NCBI GenBank assembly: GCA_018712865.1
Contig: DVGH01000029.1
Coordinates: 1 to 64,000, forward strand
DNA length: 64,000 bases
Source: Scatavimonas merdipullorum
GTDB lineage: Bacteria; Bacillota; Clostridia; Oscillospirales; Acutalibacteraceae
Direction: 5' to 3'
Shown piece by piece: positions 33,014-41,501 of the stretch (position 1 is its first letter; every line of letters begins with the position of its first letter). A program made the position numbers and the translations under genes. Below the pieces are notes generated by a model, which had not been told where the DNA came from, searched no databases, and saw only the letters and a list, made by a program, of their open reading frames with translations.

Positions 33014-35011
33014 TCACATCCTGCCAAACTGTTTTTCAATTTCTCTTTTTTTAATGACAATCCGTACCGGTCTTCCATGCGGGCAATAACGCAGCGCCGG
33101 GTTTGCTTCAAGCTGATCGGCCAGCGCGATAAGCTCTTGAGGATGATTGATATTACCGGCTTTGACCGCCGCGCGGCAGGCAACGTTGTGGTAAATCCAA
33201 TCCATTTGCTCTGCGTAAATATCGTTTTTATGTTCAAGCAAATATCCGGCCATTTCCGTTACGATAGAAGCAATATCAGAATGCTCCAGATATTGTGGCG
33301 CGCTTCTGACAAGGATATTCCCCATGCCAAAATCCTCTATTTCAAAGCCAGCCTCCCAAAAAGCCCTGGTATTTTGTAGCGCTGCGTCGTATTCCAGCTT
33401 ATTCAGGGTAACGGTTATCGGCTCCAAAAGGTACTGCATGGCCCCGGCGCCCTTTTCTGCTTTCAGTTTTTCATAAAGAATTCTTTCATGCGCTGCGTGC
33501 TTATCAATGAAAACCAGCTCGTCCTCGCCGCGTTCCATTATAATATATGTGCGGAACGCTTCGCCGATAAATCTTGTCGAAACACCTTCAAAAGGCTCTG
33601 TAAAAGCCTTTTGTCCGTCTTTCGGTGCAGATTCATCCTGTTTTGAAACAGCTGGTTGGGGCTTTGGCTGCTGTGCAGCCTGCGTTTTTTCCTGAACGTT
33701 TGTATTGGCTGCAGGTATAAAGCTTTGGGACACCTGCAAACGCCCTTTATATAAATCAAATGGATTTACACCGTCTGCCACATGTTTTTGGAAGGCGTGT
33801 GCTTTCGGGATAGAAATCTGCGGCTGACAATTCTCTTTCTTTTCCGGAATAGCAGGCGCCGCTTCTTCTAAAGAAGACTTGCTTTTTGCATAGAGCGGAC
33901 TTGCAGGCTCCTGCACAGGCGCAGGCTTCGCTTTATAGCTCTGCTCTGCCTCAAACGGATTGGCCGGCCGGGCGGCCGAACGGACCAGGTCGCGCGGTTT
34001 TAAGGAAACCTGCTTTGGCTGATCCCCGCTTAGCAACGCCGACTTTACCGCATGATACAGCGCGTCAAAAACAGGACGTTCCTGAATAAACCGGACCTCT
34101 ATTTTGGCAGGATGCACGTTTACATCTACCGCCTGACAGGAAAGGGAAATATGCAAAACACAAGCGGGGAATTTCCCGGTCATAACACTGCCTTTACAAG
34201 CTTCTTCTACCGCCGCCATGGCGGTGCGGCTTTTTACAAAGCGCCCATTGATAAAAAAGTTCTGCATATTTCTGTTTGGGCGCGCGTTCTGCGGACTGCT
34301 GACATAGCCCTTGACCGCAACGCCTTCCAGCGAATAATCCACAGGGATCAGCCCGCTTGCAAATTCTCTGCCATATACCGTATAAATGGAAGAAAGCAGC
34401 TTTCCGTCGCCCGCCGTATGCAGCGCCTGCTTTCCGTCGCGGATAAAAGTTACCGCAATTTCCGGATGAGAAAGCGCAATTTTATCCAGTACGTTTGCAA
34501 CGGCGTTCGCCTCTGTTACATCCTTTTTCAAAAATTTCATGCGCGCGGGCACGTTGTAAAAAAGGCCGCGCACAATCATAGTCGTTCCTTTAGGGCAGCC
34601 TGCATCTGCCAGGCCTTCTTCTTCTCCGCCGCTTATACTGTATTTTGTTCCAATCTCTTCTCCTTCACTGCACGTCAGGATTTCGACATGAGAAACAGCG
34701 CATATGGATGCAAGCGCCTCTCCGCGGAAGCCAAGTGTTGCAATGCTTTCCAGATCGTTTTCCGCTTTAACCTTGCTGGTGGCATGGCGCAAAAACGCCT
34801 TTTGGATGTCTTCTCTTGCAATACCGCAGCCGTTGTCAGAAACGCGGATATATTCAATCCCTCCGTTTTTGATTTCGACCGTTATGGCGGTAGAGCCTGC
34901 GTCGATCGCGTTTTCTACCAGCTCTTTAACCACAGAGCTGGGGCGTTCTACAACCTCCCCGGCTGCAATCAGCTCTGCAACATGCTTATCCAGCACATGA
35001 ATTTTTCCCAT
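33014..35011 (-). CDS. mutL: DNA mismatch repair protein MutL
   Basis: MutL links mismatch recognition to excision. The 665-aa protein has the GHKL ATPase domain (ELVENAIDAGST, DNGCGI, TLGFRGEAL), a long low-complexity linker rich in Gln, Pro and Lys (about 340-475) and the dimerisation domain. The endonuclease-type motif is present as DKHAAHERILYE near residue 492, with Lys replacing the more common Gln of DQHA, and CPHGRP near the end. It therefore probably has the nicking activity typical of organisms without MutH. GGAGGTG precedes the ATG. It follows mutS by 22 bp. Confidence 0.97.
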   Translation of the reverse strand: MGKIHVLDKHVAELIAAGEVVERPSSVVKELVENAIDAGSTAITVEIKNGGIEYIRVSDNGCGIAREDIQKAFLRHATSKVKAENDLESIATLGFRGEALASICAVSHVEILTCSEGEEIGTKYSISGGEEEGLADAGCPKGTTMIVRGLFYNVPARMKFLKKDVTEANAVANVLDKIALSHPEIAVTFIRDGKQALHTAGDGKLLSSIYTVYGREFASGLIPVDYSLEGVAVKGYVSSPQNARPNRNMQNFFINGRFVKSRTAMAAVEEACKGSVMTGKFPACVLHISLSCQAVDVNVHPAKIEVRFIQERPVFDALYHAVKSALLSGDQPKQVSLKPRDLVRSAARPANPFEAEQSYKAKPAPVQEPASPLYAKSKSSLEEAAPAIPEKKENCQPQISIPKAHAFQKHVADGVNPFDLYKGRLQVSQSFIPAANTNVQEKTQAAQQPKPQPAVSKQDESAPKDGQKAFTEPFEGVSTRFIGEAFRTYIIMERGEDELVFIDKHAAHERILYEKLKAEKGAGAMQYLLEPITVTLNKLEYDAALQNTRAFWEAGFEIEDFGMGNILVRSAPQYLEHSDIASIVTEMAGYLLEHKNDIYAEQMDWIYHNVACRAAVKAGNINHPQELIALADQLEANPALRYCPHGRPVRIVIKKREIEKQFGRM

Positions 35012-35033
35012 AACAGGCTCACCTCCGTTGTTT

Positions 35034-37655
35034 TTATCCTTCCTCCTTTGCCTGCCGGATCAGGTCAAAAAGGATGTTCATCGATTCAATCGGCGTTAAC
35101 GTATTGATATCTACACTTAAAAGCTTCTGTTTGATCCTAAAAGCAGCTGTATCCAGCAAAGAAAGCTCCGCCGGCTGCTGCTGTGCAGCTGCCTTATGTG
35201 GATCAGGCGCGGTATTTTGTCTTTTACTGCCTTCCAGTTCCTTTAAAATTTGTTTTGCCCTTGTAATAATCCAGTCCGGAAGCCCCGCCAGCTTTGCCAC
35301 CTCTATGCCATAGCTGTCGTCCGCGCCACCGGGAACAATCCTGCGCAAAAAGGTAATGTCATCCCCGCGTTTTTTTACGGCAATGTTATAATTTCGCACC
35401 CCGTCAAGCATCTGCTCCATAACGGTCAGTTCGTGATAGTGCGTTGCAAACAAGGTTTTTGCGCCCAGTCTTTTTTTATCCGCTGCATATTCAAGCACCG
35501 CACGGGCAATGCTCATCCCGTCAAAGGTAGAGGTTCCCCGACCAATTTCATCAAGAACCAGCAGGCTTTTTGCCGTTGCATTTTTCACAATGGAAGCCAC
35601 TTCGTTCATTTCCACCATAAATGTGGACTGCCCGGCGGCAAGATCGTCAGAAGCGCCAACACGTGTAAAGATACTGTCCACAATGCCAATTTCCGCACTG
35701 GAAGCCGGAACAAATGCTCCCGTTTGTGCCATCAGTACAATCAGCGCCACCTGGCGCATATACGTTGATTTTCCAGCCATGTTAGGACCTGTTATAATGG
35801 CAACGCGGTTATTTGCGTTATCTAGGTCAACATCGTTCGGGACAAAGGGCGACCCGTCCAGCAAAAGCTCCACCACCGGATGGCGGCTGTCCTTCAGATG
35901 GATTACACCGCTTAGATTCACCTCCGGTCGGCAGTAACGGTTTTCTGCAGCAACAGATGCAAAAGAACACAGCACGTCAAGCGTTGCAATGCATTTGGCC
36001 GTTTGCTGAATACGCGAAAGCTGGTCCGAAACCGTTTTGCGGACTGTATCGTAAAGCTTATATTCAAGCGCTACCGCCTTATCCTTTGCGCCGAGTATCC
36101 GGCCTTCAAGCTCTTTGAGCTCTTGTGTGATAAAACGCTCACAATTTGTAAGCGTTTGCTTTCTAATGTATGTATCGGGCACCATTTCTTTATACGAATT
36201 GGAAACCTCAATATAATATCCAAATACCCTGTTATAGCCAACCTTTAGCTTTGGAATCCCCGTTTTTTCCCTTTGATCAGCCTCAATGGCTGAAAGCAGC
36301 CCGGTAGAGTCGGCCATATCTCCATTTAACAGGTCAAGCTCTGCATTGTAGCCCTTTTTAATGATACCGCCCTCGCGCACAGAAAACGGCGGTTCCTCCA
36401 CAATTGCGCTGTCAATCAGCGTATACACGTCCTGCAGCGTGTCAATTCCGCGGTAAATTTCCTGCAATAAAGAAGCGCCTGTCCCTTCAAGCTGCTGCTT
36501 TAGCGCCGGCAGCTTTTGCACGGCGCTTGCAAGGGAACGCAGCTCCCTGCCGTTTGAAGTACCGTAAACAATCCTTGTCATCAAACGTTCCATATCAAAA
36601 ATGCCTGTCAGCGCGTTTATAAGCTCCATACGCCGTACCGTATCGGTTACAAGCTCCTCTACCGCATTCTGGCGCTTTACAATCGGCGCGCAACTGACCA
36701 AAGGCTGTACAATCCATGCGCGGATCAGGCGCTTTCCCATCGCCGTTTTTGTCTTATCCAGCACCCATAAAAGAGATCCTCTTTTCTCTTTGCTGCGCAT
36801 GGTTTCCAAAAGCTCTAAGTTCCGTCTGGTATGGAAATCCAAATTCATAAACTGGTTTTCGCTGTAAATATCCAGCGTGTTTATTCGCTCCAGGCCTGTT
36901 TTCTGTGTTTCCTCCAGATAATGTAAAAGCGCTCCCAGGCAGCTGATCAGCTGGGTGTTTCCGTCCTCCTGCAGCGCGCAAATGTTTTTTTCACCAAACT
37001 GCGCTGCGGCGCGCTGCGTGCAGGCCGCTTCGTCAAAGCAGTCGTCTGTCAGCATTTCAACTCCTGCGGAAAGTCTGTCACGGATAAAAGCGGGCAGTTC
37101 TTCAAAGCATACCGTATCCCCGCCGATCAGGATTTCGCGCGGCGAAAAACGCGCCAGCTCGTTTTTCAGCTGTGTAAAAGCATCGCTGCCCGCAAGGGTT
37201 GTAGCGTGCAGTTCCCCGGTTGAAATATCGCAAAAAGCAACCCCTATTTTTTCATCCTTTGTAAAAACACAGGATATATAGTTGTTTTTTCCTTCGTCAA
37301 GCATACTGCTTTCCATAACGGTGCCGGGCGTAATCACACGGATAATATCTCTTTTAACAAGGCCTTTTGCAGATGCGGGATCCTCTACCTGTTCGCATAT
37401 GGCAACCTTATACCCCTTTGCAACCAGACGGGCTATGTACGCTTCACTGCTGTGAAAAGGAACGCCGCACATTGGCGCGCGCTCCTCTTGACCACAGTCT
37501 CTGCCCGTTAGCGTAAGCTCCAGTTCCTTGGACGCAAGCTTTGCGTCGTCATAGAACATTTCGTAAAAATCGCCCAGGCGAAAAAACAAAATGCTGTCTT
37601 TGTTTTCTTCTTTTATTTTAAAATACTGCTTCATCATTGGGGAAAGTTCAGCCAT
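35034..37655 (-). CDS. mutS: DNA mismatch repair protein MutS
   Basis: MutS recognises mismatches and small loops. The 873-aa protein has the N-terminal mismatch-binding FYEMF motif (near residues 32-36), connector and lever domains, and the ABC-type ATPase with Walker A GPNMAGKST (622-630), VGASDDLAAGQSTF signature and Walker B LLVLDEIGRGTS. The C-terminus is a short helical tail. Length is normal. AGAGGTG precedes the ATG. It lies after ylbF and before mutL. Confidence 0.98.
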   Translation of the reverse strand: MAELSPMMKQYFKIKEENKDSILFFRLGDFYEMFYDDAKLASKELELTLTGRDCGQEERAPMCGVPFHSSEAYIARLVAKGYKVAICEQVEDPASAKGLVKRDIIRVITPGTVMESSMLDEGKNNYISCVFTKDEKIGVAFCDISTGELHATTLAGSDAFTQLKNELARFSPREILIGGDTVCFEELPAFIRDRLSAGVEMLTDDCFDEAACTQRAAAQFGEKNICALQEDGNTQLISCLGALLHYLEETQKTGLERINTLDIYSENQFMNLDFHTRRNLELLETMRSKEKRGSLLWVLDKTKTAMGKRLIRAWIVQPLVSCAPIVKRQNAVEELVTDTVRRMELINALTGIFDMERLMTRIVYGTSNGRELRSLASAVQKLPALKQQLEGTGASLLQEIYRGIDTLQDVYTLIDSAIVEEPPFSVREGGIIKKGYNAELDLLNGDMADSTGLLSAIEADQREKTGIPKLKVGYNRVFGYYIEVSNSYKEMVPDTYIRKQTLTNCERFITQELKELEGRILGAKDKAVALEYKLYDTVRKTVSDQLSRIQQTAKCIATLDVLCSFASVAAENRYCRPEVNLSGVIHLKDSRHPVVELLLDGSPFVPNDVDLDNANNRVAIITGPNMAGKSTYMRQVALIVLMAQTGAFVPASSAEIGIVDSIFTRVGASDDLAAGQSTFMVEMNEVASIVKNATAKSLLVLDEIGRGTSTFDGMSIARAVLEYAADKKRLGAKTLFATHYHELTVMEQMLDGVRNYNIAVKKRGDDITFLRRIVPGGADDSYGIEVAKLAGLPDWIITRAKQILKELEGSKRQNTAPDPHKAAAQQQPAELSLLDTAAFRIKQKLLSVDINTLTPIESMNILFDLIRQAKEEG

Positions 37656-37689
37656 CGTGCTTTTTCACCTCTTTATCGCTGTTTTTTAG

Positions 37690-38094
37690 TCAATGGCAAC
37701 CAGAACAGCTTGAACAGCTTCCGGAACACCCCGGCGTGTAATCCGTCGTCATGGGGTCTTCTCCTTCTGAAGATTGCGTAATAATCGCAAATATTCTTTG
37801 CAAAAGCGTATCCAGAGCTTGCTTGTGCGCATTATATGCCTGCATATTTTCATTTTTCATAATCTCTGCATACACTGCGCGCATTTCTTTGTTGAGCTCC
37901 TGCAGCTTTTGGTCATCCCTGTCGGGCTTGGAAGCTTCGTTGTTAATGGCCATGCGTTTTAAATTAAATTCACCGATCATCTGCTGAAGCTGCTGGTCCT
38001 CATCGCTTTGCTGTTTTGCAATCTGCAATTTTACATAGCAGTCTTCCTGCTGAATTGCTTTGCCAATTTCCCTTGCCAATTCTATTGTATCCAT
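37690..38094 (-). CDS. ylbF: YlbF/YmcA family protein with a Cys-rich tail
   Basis: The 134-aa protein is helical and matches the YlbF/YmcA (RicA/RicF) family, whose B. subtilis members form a complex with YaaT that binds Fe-S clusters, supports RNA maturation by RNase Y and affects sporulation and competence. The C-terminus carries four regularly spaced cysteines, C123, C127, C130 and C133, followed by a His, in a Gly/Ser-rich stretch. This fits metal or Fe-S binding. AGGAGG precedes the ATG. The gene lies between miaB and mutS. Confidence 0.88.
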   Translation of the reverse strand: MDTIELAREIGKAIQQEDCYVKLQIAKQQSDEDQQLQQMIGEFNLKRMAINNEASKPDRDDQKLQELNKEMRAVYAEIMKNENMQAYNAHKQALDTLLQRIFAIITQSSEGEDPMTTDYTPGCSGSCSSCSGCH

Positions 38095-38111
38095 TTTTTC
38101 TTCCTCCTGTT

Positions 38112-39521
38112 TTATACAAGTGTACCTTTTAAGATCCAGTTGCGCGCCTGTGTAATCTGCACGTTTACAAACGTGCCAATCAGCGCGTCGTCACCTTCCA
38201 GCTCCACAATTATATTGCCTGAAGTACGGGCCGATAATACGTTTTCTTTTCCGGTCTTGCCTTCAACCAGCACTTTTTGTGTTTGTCCAACCATAGAAGC
38301 GCAACGCTGTGCTGCAATTTCTTCCTGTACCTGCAAAAGCTCGCCAAACCATTTGGATTTTTCCGCATATGGCACAGGATCCTCCATTTTTGCAGCAGGC
38401 GTACCAACGCGCGGCGAATAAATAAACGTAAACAGCGACGTAAAACCTACCTGACGCACCAAAGAAAGCGTTTCTTTAAAATCTTCGTAAGTTTCGCCGG
38501 GAAAGCCCACGATAACGTCGCTTGTAAGTGAAAGTCCGGGGATTTTTTCCTTTGCGTAATTTACAATGGACAAATACGCCTGGCGCGTATAACGTCTGTT
38601 CATTTGCTGTAAAATTTTATTGCTCCCGGACTGAAACGGCAAATGCAAATGCTTGCTGACATGCCGGCTTTGCGCGATTGTGTCAATCAATTCTTTTGTA
38701 CAGTCTTTTGGATGCGACGTCATAAAGCGCAGCCAATATTCGCCGTCTATCCGGTCAATTTTGGAAAGAAGCTCGGAAAAAGAAGGGCTTTCCAGCAGGC
38801 CTTTCCCGTAAGAATTTACGTTTTGCCCAAGCAGCGTAATATCCTTGTAGCCTGCGCCAATAAGTTTCTTTGCTTCCTGCAATATATCGTGTTCGCGGCG
38901 GCTGCGTTCCCGCCCGCGTACATAAGGCACAATGCAATAGGAACAAAAATTATCGCACCCATACATAATAGGCAGCCAGCCTTTAAAGGTCCCATCACGC
39001 TTTATGGGAAGCCCCTCGTGCACAAGGCGGTCGTCTTCTCCGCGGACAAAAATACGCTTTCCGATAAACAAGCTTTTATATAAAAGCTCCGGAAAACGGT
39101 GCAGAAAGTGCGTGCCGAAAACAAGCCCTACAAAAGGAAAGCTTTTATAAATCCTTTCGGCTATATGCGGCTGCTCCATCATGCAGCCGCATAATGCAAT
39201 TAAAACGGAGGGGTGTTTCTGCTTAATAGCCTTAAGCGCACCTACATTTCCAAACACCCGGTCTTCGGCATGCTCCCGTACCGCACAGGTATTGAAAATT
39301 ATAAAGTCTGCATCCTGCGGCGTTTCTGTGAACGCATACCCCATCCCGGCCAGCATACCCTTGATTTTTTCACTGTCTGCGACGTTCTGTTGGCAGCCAT
39401 AGGTACGCACATAGGCAAGCGGACGCTCCCCCCTGGCGCGAACACTCATAATTTCTGCAACAAGCTGCATATATTCTTCCATGCTGCTTGTATCAAACTT
39501 TTGCTTTATATCCTCAGGCAA
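38112..39521 (-). CDS. miaB: tRNA-2-methylthio-N6-dimethylallyladenosine synthase
   Basis: MiaB is a radical SAM methylthiotransferase acting on isopentenyl-A37 made by MiaA. The 469-aa protein shows the UPF0004 domain with cluster ligands C43 (YGCQQN), C79 (NTCAVREHAE) and C113 (GCMMEQ), the radical SAM CxxxCxxC at C189, C193 and C196 (GCDNFCSYC), and a C-terminal TRAM domain (about 400-469). Start choice: the TTG at 39521 has GGAGG nine bases upstream, better than the TTG at 39545. It precedes ylbF by 17 bp. Confidence 0.96.
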   Translation of the reverse strand: MPEDIKQKFDTSSMEEYMQLVAEIMSVRARGERPLAYVRTYGCQQNVADSEKIKGMLAGMGYAFTETPQDADFIIFNTCAVREHAEDRVFGNVGALKAIKQKHPSVLIALCGCMMEQPHIAERIYKSFPFVGLVFGTHFLHRFPELLYKSLFIGKRIFVRGEDDRLVHEGLPIKRDGTFKGWLPIMYGCDNFCSYCIVPYVRGRERSRREHDILQEAKKLIGAGYKDITLLGQNVNSYGKGLLESPSFSELLSKIDRIDGEYWLRFMTSHPKDCTKELIDTIAQSRHVSKHLHLPFQSGSNKILQQMNRRYTRQAYLSIVNYAKEKIPGLSLTSDVIVGFPGETYEDFKETLSLVRQVGFTSLFTFIYSPRVGTPAAKMEDPVPYAEKSKWFGELLQVQEEIAAQRCASMVGQTQKVLVEGKTGKENVLSARTSGNIIVELEGDDALIGTFVNVQITQARNWILKGTLV

Positions 39522-39618
39522 TATATACTGCCTCCAATCTGTCAACTTTACCGTTTATCATACCATATATAGAGTTTATCTTCAAGGGTTGACAGGGATT
39601 TGCAGCACAAATTTACAA

Positions 39619-40263
39619 TTAAGACATGAATCTGCTGGCATACAATGTAGGTGTTGTTCCAACGATCACAGTCTCTGCAACCGGTACGTTTGTGACGACT
39701 TCAACATTGGGGATCGTTCCATCGGAGGTCAGGTATATTTCCGCCTTGATTTCCAGTTCAATAATATGCTGCGTCTGGTTGATCCCCGCAGATACAAACT
39801 GGCTTGTCACGCTGGTTTCAATGCTGCTTGAAAAATTCAACCGAACTTTGATGACCGGTCCGAGCCCGCGCAACAGATCCATCCCCGACAGATCTCCAGT
39901 GTAAAATTTGATCTCTCTATGCCGCAGCTGATCAATTTCTTCCTGTGCGCTTAAAGAATATGCGGCCTTTAAAGCGTTGATATTTACTGTATTGGCAGAA
40001 ATACTCTGGACCGCGTTACTGCTTGAATATTGAACGTCCACAAGGTCTTCATATGTAAAATCCGATTCCAGCTGCTGCGCTTCAACCGCTTTGTTAATGG
40101 CTTCTGTAGCGAGGGCCTGCGCTTTTATTTCTGTTAAATTAAAAATCATAGGCCTTACCTGCAGCTCCAAAAACAAAAACGACGCCACAAACAGCAGCAC
40201 AAGCAAAATCAAAACACGTTTAAAAACACTGGTTTTTCGCCGTCTTTTCCTTCGTATGCGCAT
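39619..40263 (-). CDS. yunB: Sporulation protein YunB
   Basis: The 214-aa protein has a basic N-terminus (RIRRKRRRKTS), one membrane helix (about 16-34) and an extracytoplasmic domain that matches YunB, a protein of the sigma-E regulon involved in spore formation in B. subtilis. Characteristic segments are INKAVEAQ, VQYSSSNAVQSISANT, GDLSGMDLLRGLGP and VVTNVPVAETVIVG. The ATG at 40263 has GAGGGGTG upstream; this ribosome binding site lies within a terminator-like hairpin. It lies between a zinc-ribbon gene and miaB. Confidence 0.9.
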   Translation of the reverse strand: MRIRRKRRRKTSVFKRVLILLVLLFVASFLFLELQVRPMIFNLTEIKAQALATEAINKAVEAQQLESDFTYEDLVDVQYSSSNAVQSISANTVNINALKAAYSLSAQEEIDQLRHREIKFYTGDLSGMDLLRGLGPVIKVRLNFSSSIETSVTSQFVSAGINQTQHIIELEIKAEIYLTSDGTIPNVEVVTNVPVAETVIVGTTPTLYASRFMS

Positions 40264-40265
40264 AA

Positions 40266-40297
40266 AAACACCCCTCAAATATAGTATTCGAGGGGTG
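40266..40297 (-). terminator. Terminator-like hairpin that contains the yunB ribosome binding site
   Basis: CACCCCTC (minus strand 40297-40290) pairs with GAGGGGTG (40276-40269), with further A/T pairs inside a 13-nt loop, and runs into TTTTTATG. The right arm is the yunB ribosome binding site and the T-run touches the yunB start codon. It may end transcripts of the upstream gene and at the same time block yunB translation on readthrough mRNA. Confidence 0.7.
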
Positions 40298-40327
40298 CAT
40301 ATATGGTTCATTTTTTACACCGGGATT

Positions 40328-40789
40328 TTATGCTTCTTCATGATCCGGCTGCGCACAGCAATCGCAGGAGCAGCCTTTTTCATCTTCATCCTCGGCAAAA
40401 AGGTCAGAAAAATCAAATTCCAGCTTTTCGCCGCACTTGGGGCATTCTGTTTCTCCACAAAGCAGAACGTCTTCCTGCAGACAAATTTCTTCCCCGCAGG
40501 TAGGACAGGTCACTTCATAAAACTGGTCGTCGTCATCCGTGTCGCAACCGCCGCAGGAGCAGTCGCTTTCCTCATAATAATCTTCCTCCAGATCCGCCAG
40601 GTCTTCATCCACGGCGTCAAGCTGATCACACACATCGTCAACGCATGTTTCAAGATCTGTAACAGACAACGCCATGTCCTCAAGCAGCTCTAATATTGCT
40701 TTTATAACCTTGACTTCGTCCTTGTTTTCATCTAGCTTCAGGCCCTCTGCGAGGCCCTTGATATAAGAAATTTTTTCTGTAAGCGTCAT
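40328..40789 (-). CDS. CD1247 N-terminal-domain-like protein with zinc ribbon
   Basis: The 153-aa protein starts with a helical domain (TEKISYIKGLAEGLKLDENK, then acidic DAVDEDLADLEEDYYEE), as in the CD1247 N-terminal domain family of Clostridia, and continues with a zinc-ribbon (CPTCGEEI and CPKCGEKL) and Cys clusters (CSCGGC; CSCDCC at the C-terminus). The function is not known; the metal sites suggest a regulatory or structural role. The ATG at 40789 has GGAGG five bases upstream. It lies 22 bp after efp. Confidence 0.8.
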   Translation of the reverse strand: MTLTEKISYIKGLAEGLKLDENKDEVKVIKAILELLEDMALSVTDLETCVDDVCDQLDAVDEDLADLEEDYYEESDCSCGGCDTDDDDQFYEVTCPTCGEEICLQEDVLLCGETECPKCGEKLEFDFSDLFAEDEDEKGCSCDCCAQPDHEEA

Positions 40790-40811
40790 TTTTTCCTCCA
40801 ATATTCTGCGC

Positions 40812-41369
40812 TTATGCGCGTGACATATATTCGCCCGTGCGGGTGTCTATCTGAATTCTATCGCCCTCGTTAATAAAGATTGGCACTTTGATCTCCGCCC
40901 CGGTTTCAACAATTGCAGGCTTTGTTACGTTTGTTGCCGTATCGCCTTTTACGCCCGGCTCTGTTTTCGTTACTTCCAACTCAACAAAATTGGGCGGCTC
41001 TACGCCAAACACATTTCCTTTATAGGACAAAACCTTACAGGTCATATTTTCTTTTACAAATTTAAAGTTATCTGAAAGTATGCTTTTGTTGATTGGAATC
41101 TGTTCATACGTTTCGCTGTCCATAAAATAATACAGGTCGCCGTCACTGTAAAGATATTCCATATCTTTTCTCTCAATAAAAGCCGTGGGATATTTGTCGT
41201 TGGGGTTAAAGGTTTTTTCAACCACAGCGCCCGTGATTACGTTCCTGATTTTGGTTCTCACAAAAGCAGCGCCCTTGCCCGGCTTTACATGCTGAAACTC
41301 AATAATAGAAACAACCTGCCCGTCCATTTCAAATGTAACGCCGTTTCTAAAATCACCTGCTGAAATCAT
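40812..41369 (-). CDS. efp: Elongation factor P
   Basis: EF-P relieves ribosome stalling at polyproline stretches. The 185-aa protein has three beta-barrel domains and the conserved acceptor loop HVKPGKGAAF with K32 at the tip, the residue that is modified in some species. No dedicated modification genes (epmA, earP, ymfI) are visible here. The ATG at 41369 has GAGGAGG upstream and gives exactly the family length. A good promoter lies 70 bp upstream of the ATG. Confidence 0.98.
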   Translation of the reverse strand: MISAGDFRNGVTFEMDGQVVSIIEFQHVKPGKGAAFVRTKIRNVITGAVVEKTFNPNDKYPTAFIERKDMEYLYSDGDLYYFMDSETYEQIPINKSILSDNFKFVKENMTCKVLSYKGNVFGVEPPNFVELEVTKTEPGVKGDTATNVTKPAIVETGAEIKVPIFINEGDRIQIDTRTGEYMSRA

Positions 41370-41433
41370 AGATAAATCCTCCTCAATATACATCGCAGCA
41401 ATGTACGATCCTTCTACTGTTTTACAAGTTATA

Positions 41434-41462
41434 ATTATACCTATTGCACCTGCAAAATGCAA
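41434..41462 (-). promoter_or_regulatory. Promoter for efp
   Basis: TTGCAT (41462-41457) and TATAAT (41439-41434) with a 17-bp spacer, in the 132-bp gap between the M24 peptidase gene and efp. The leader of about 55 nt shows no strong fold. Confidence 0.8.
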
Positions 41463-41501
41463 CAGGTAATCGCAATTAATTTACACAGTCTTCCAGGCCA
41501 A

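Noticed and set aside
34052..35107. 351-codon open frame on the plus strand, antisense to mutL
   Set aside because: The composition is dictated by the mutL codons on the other strand. No domain or start signal was seen.
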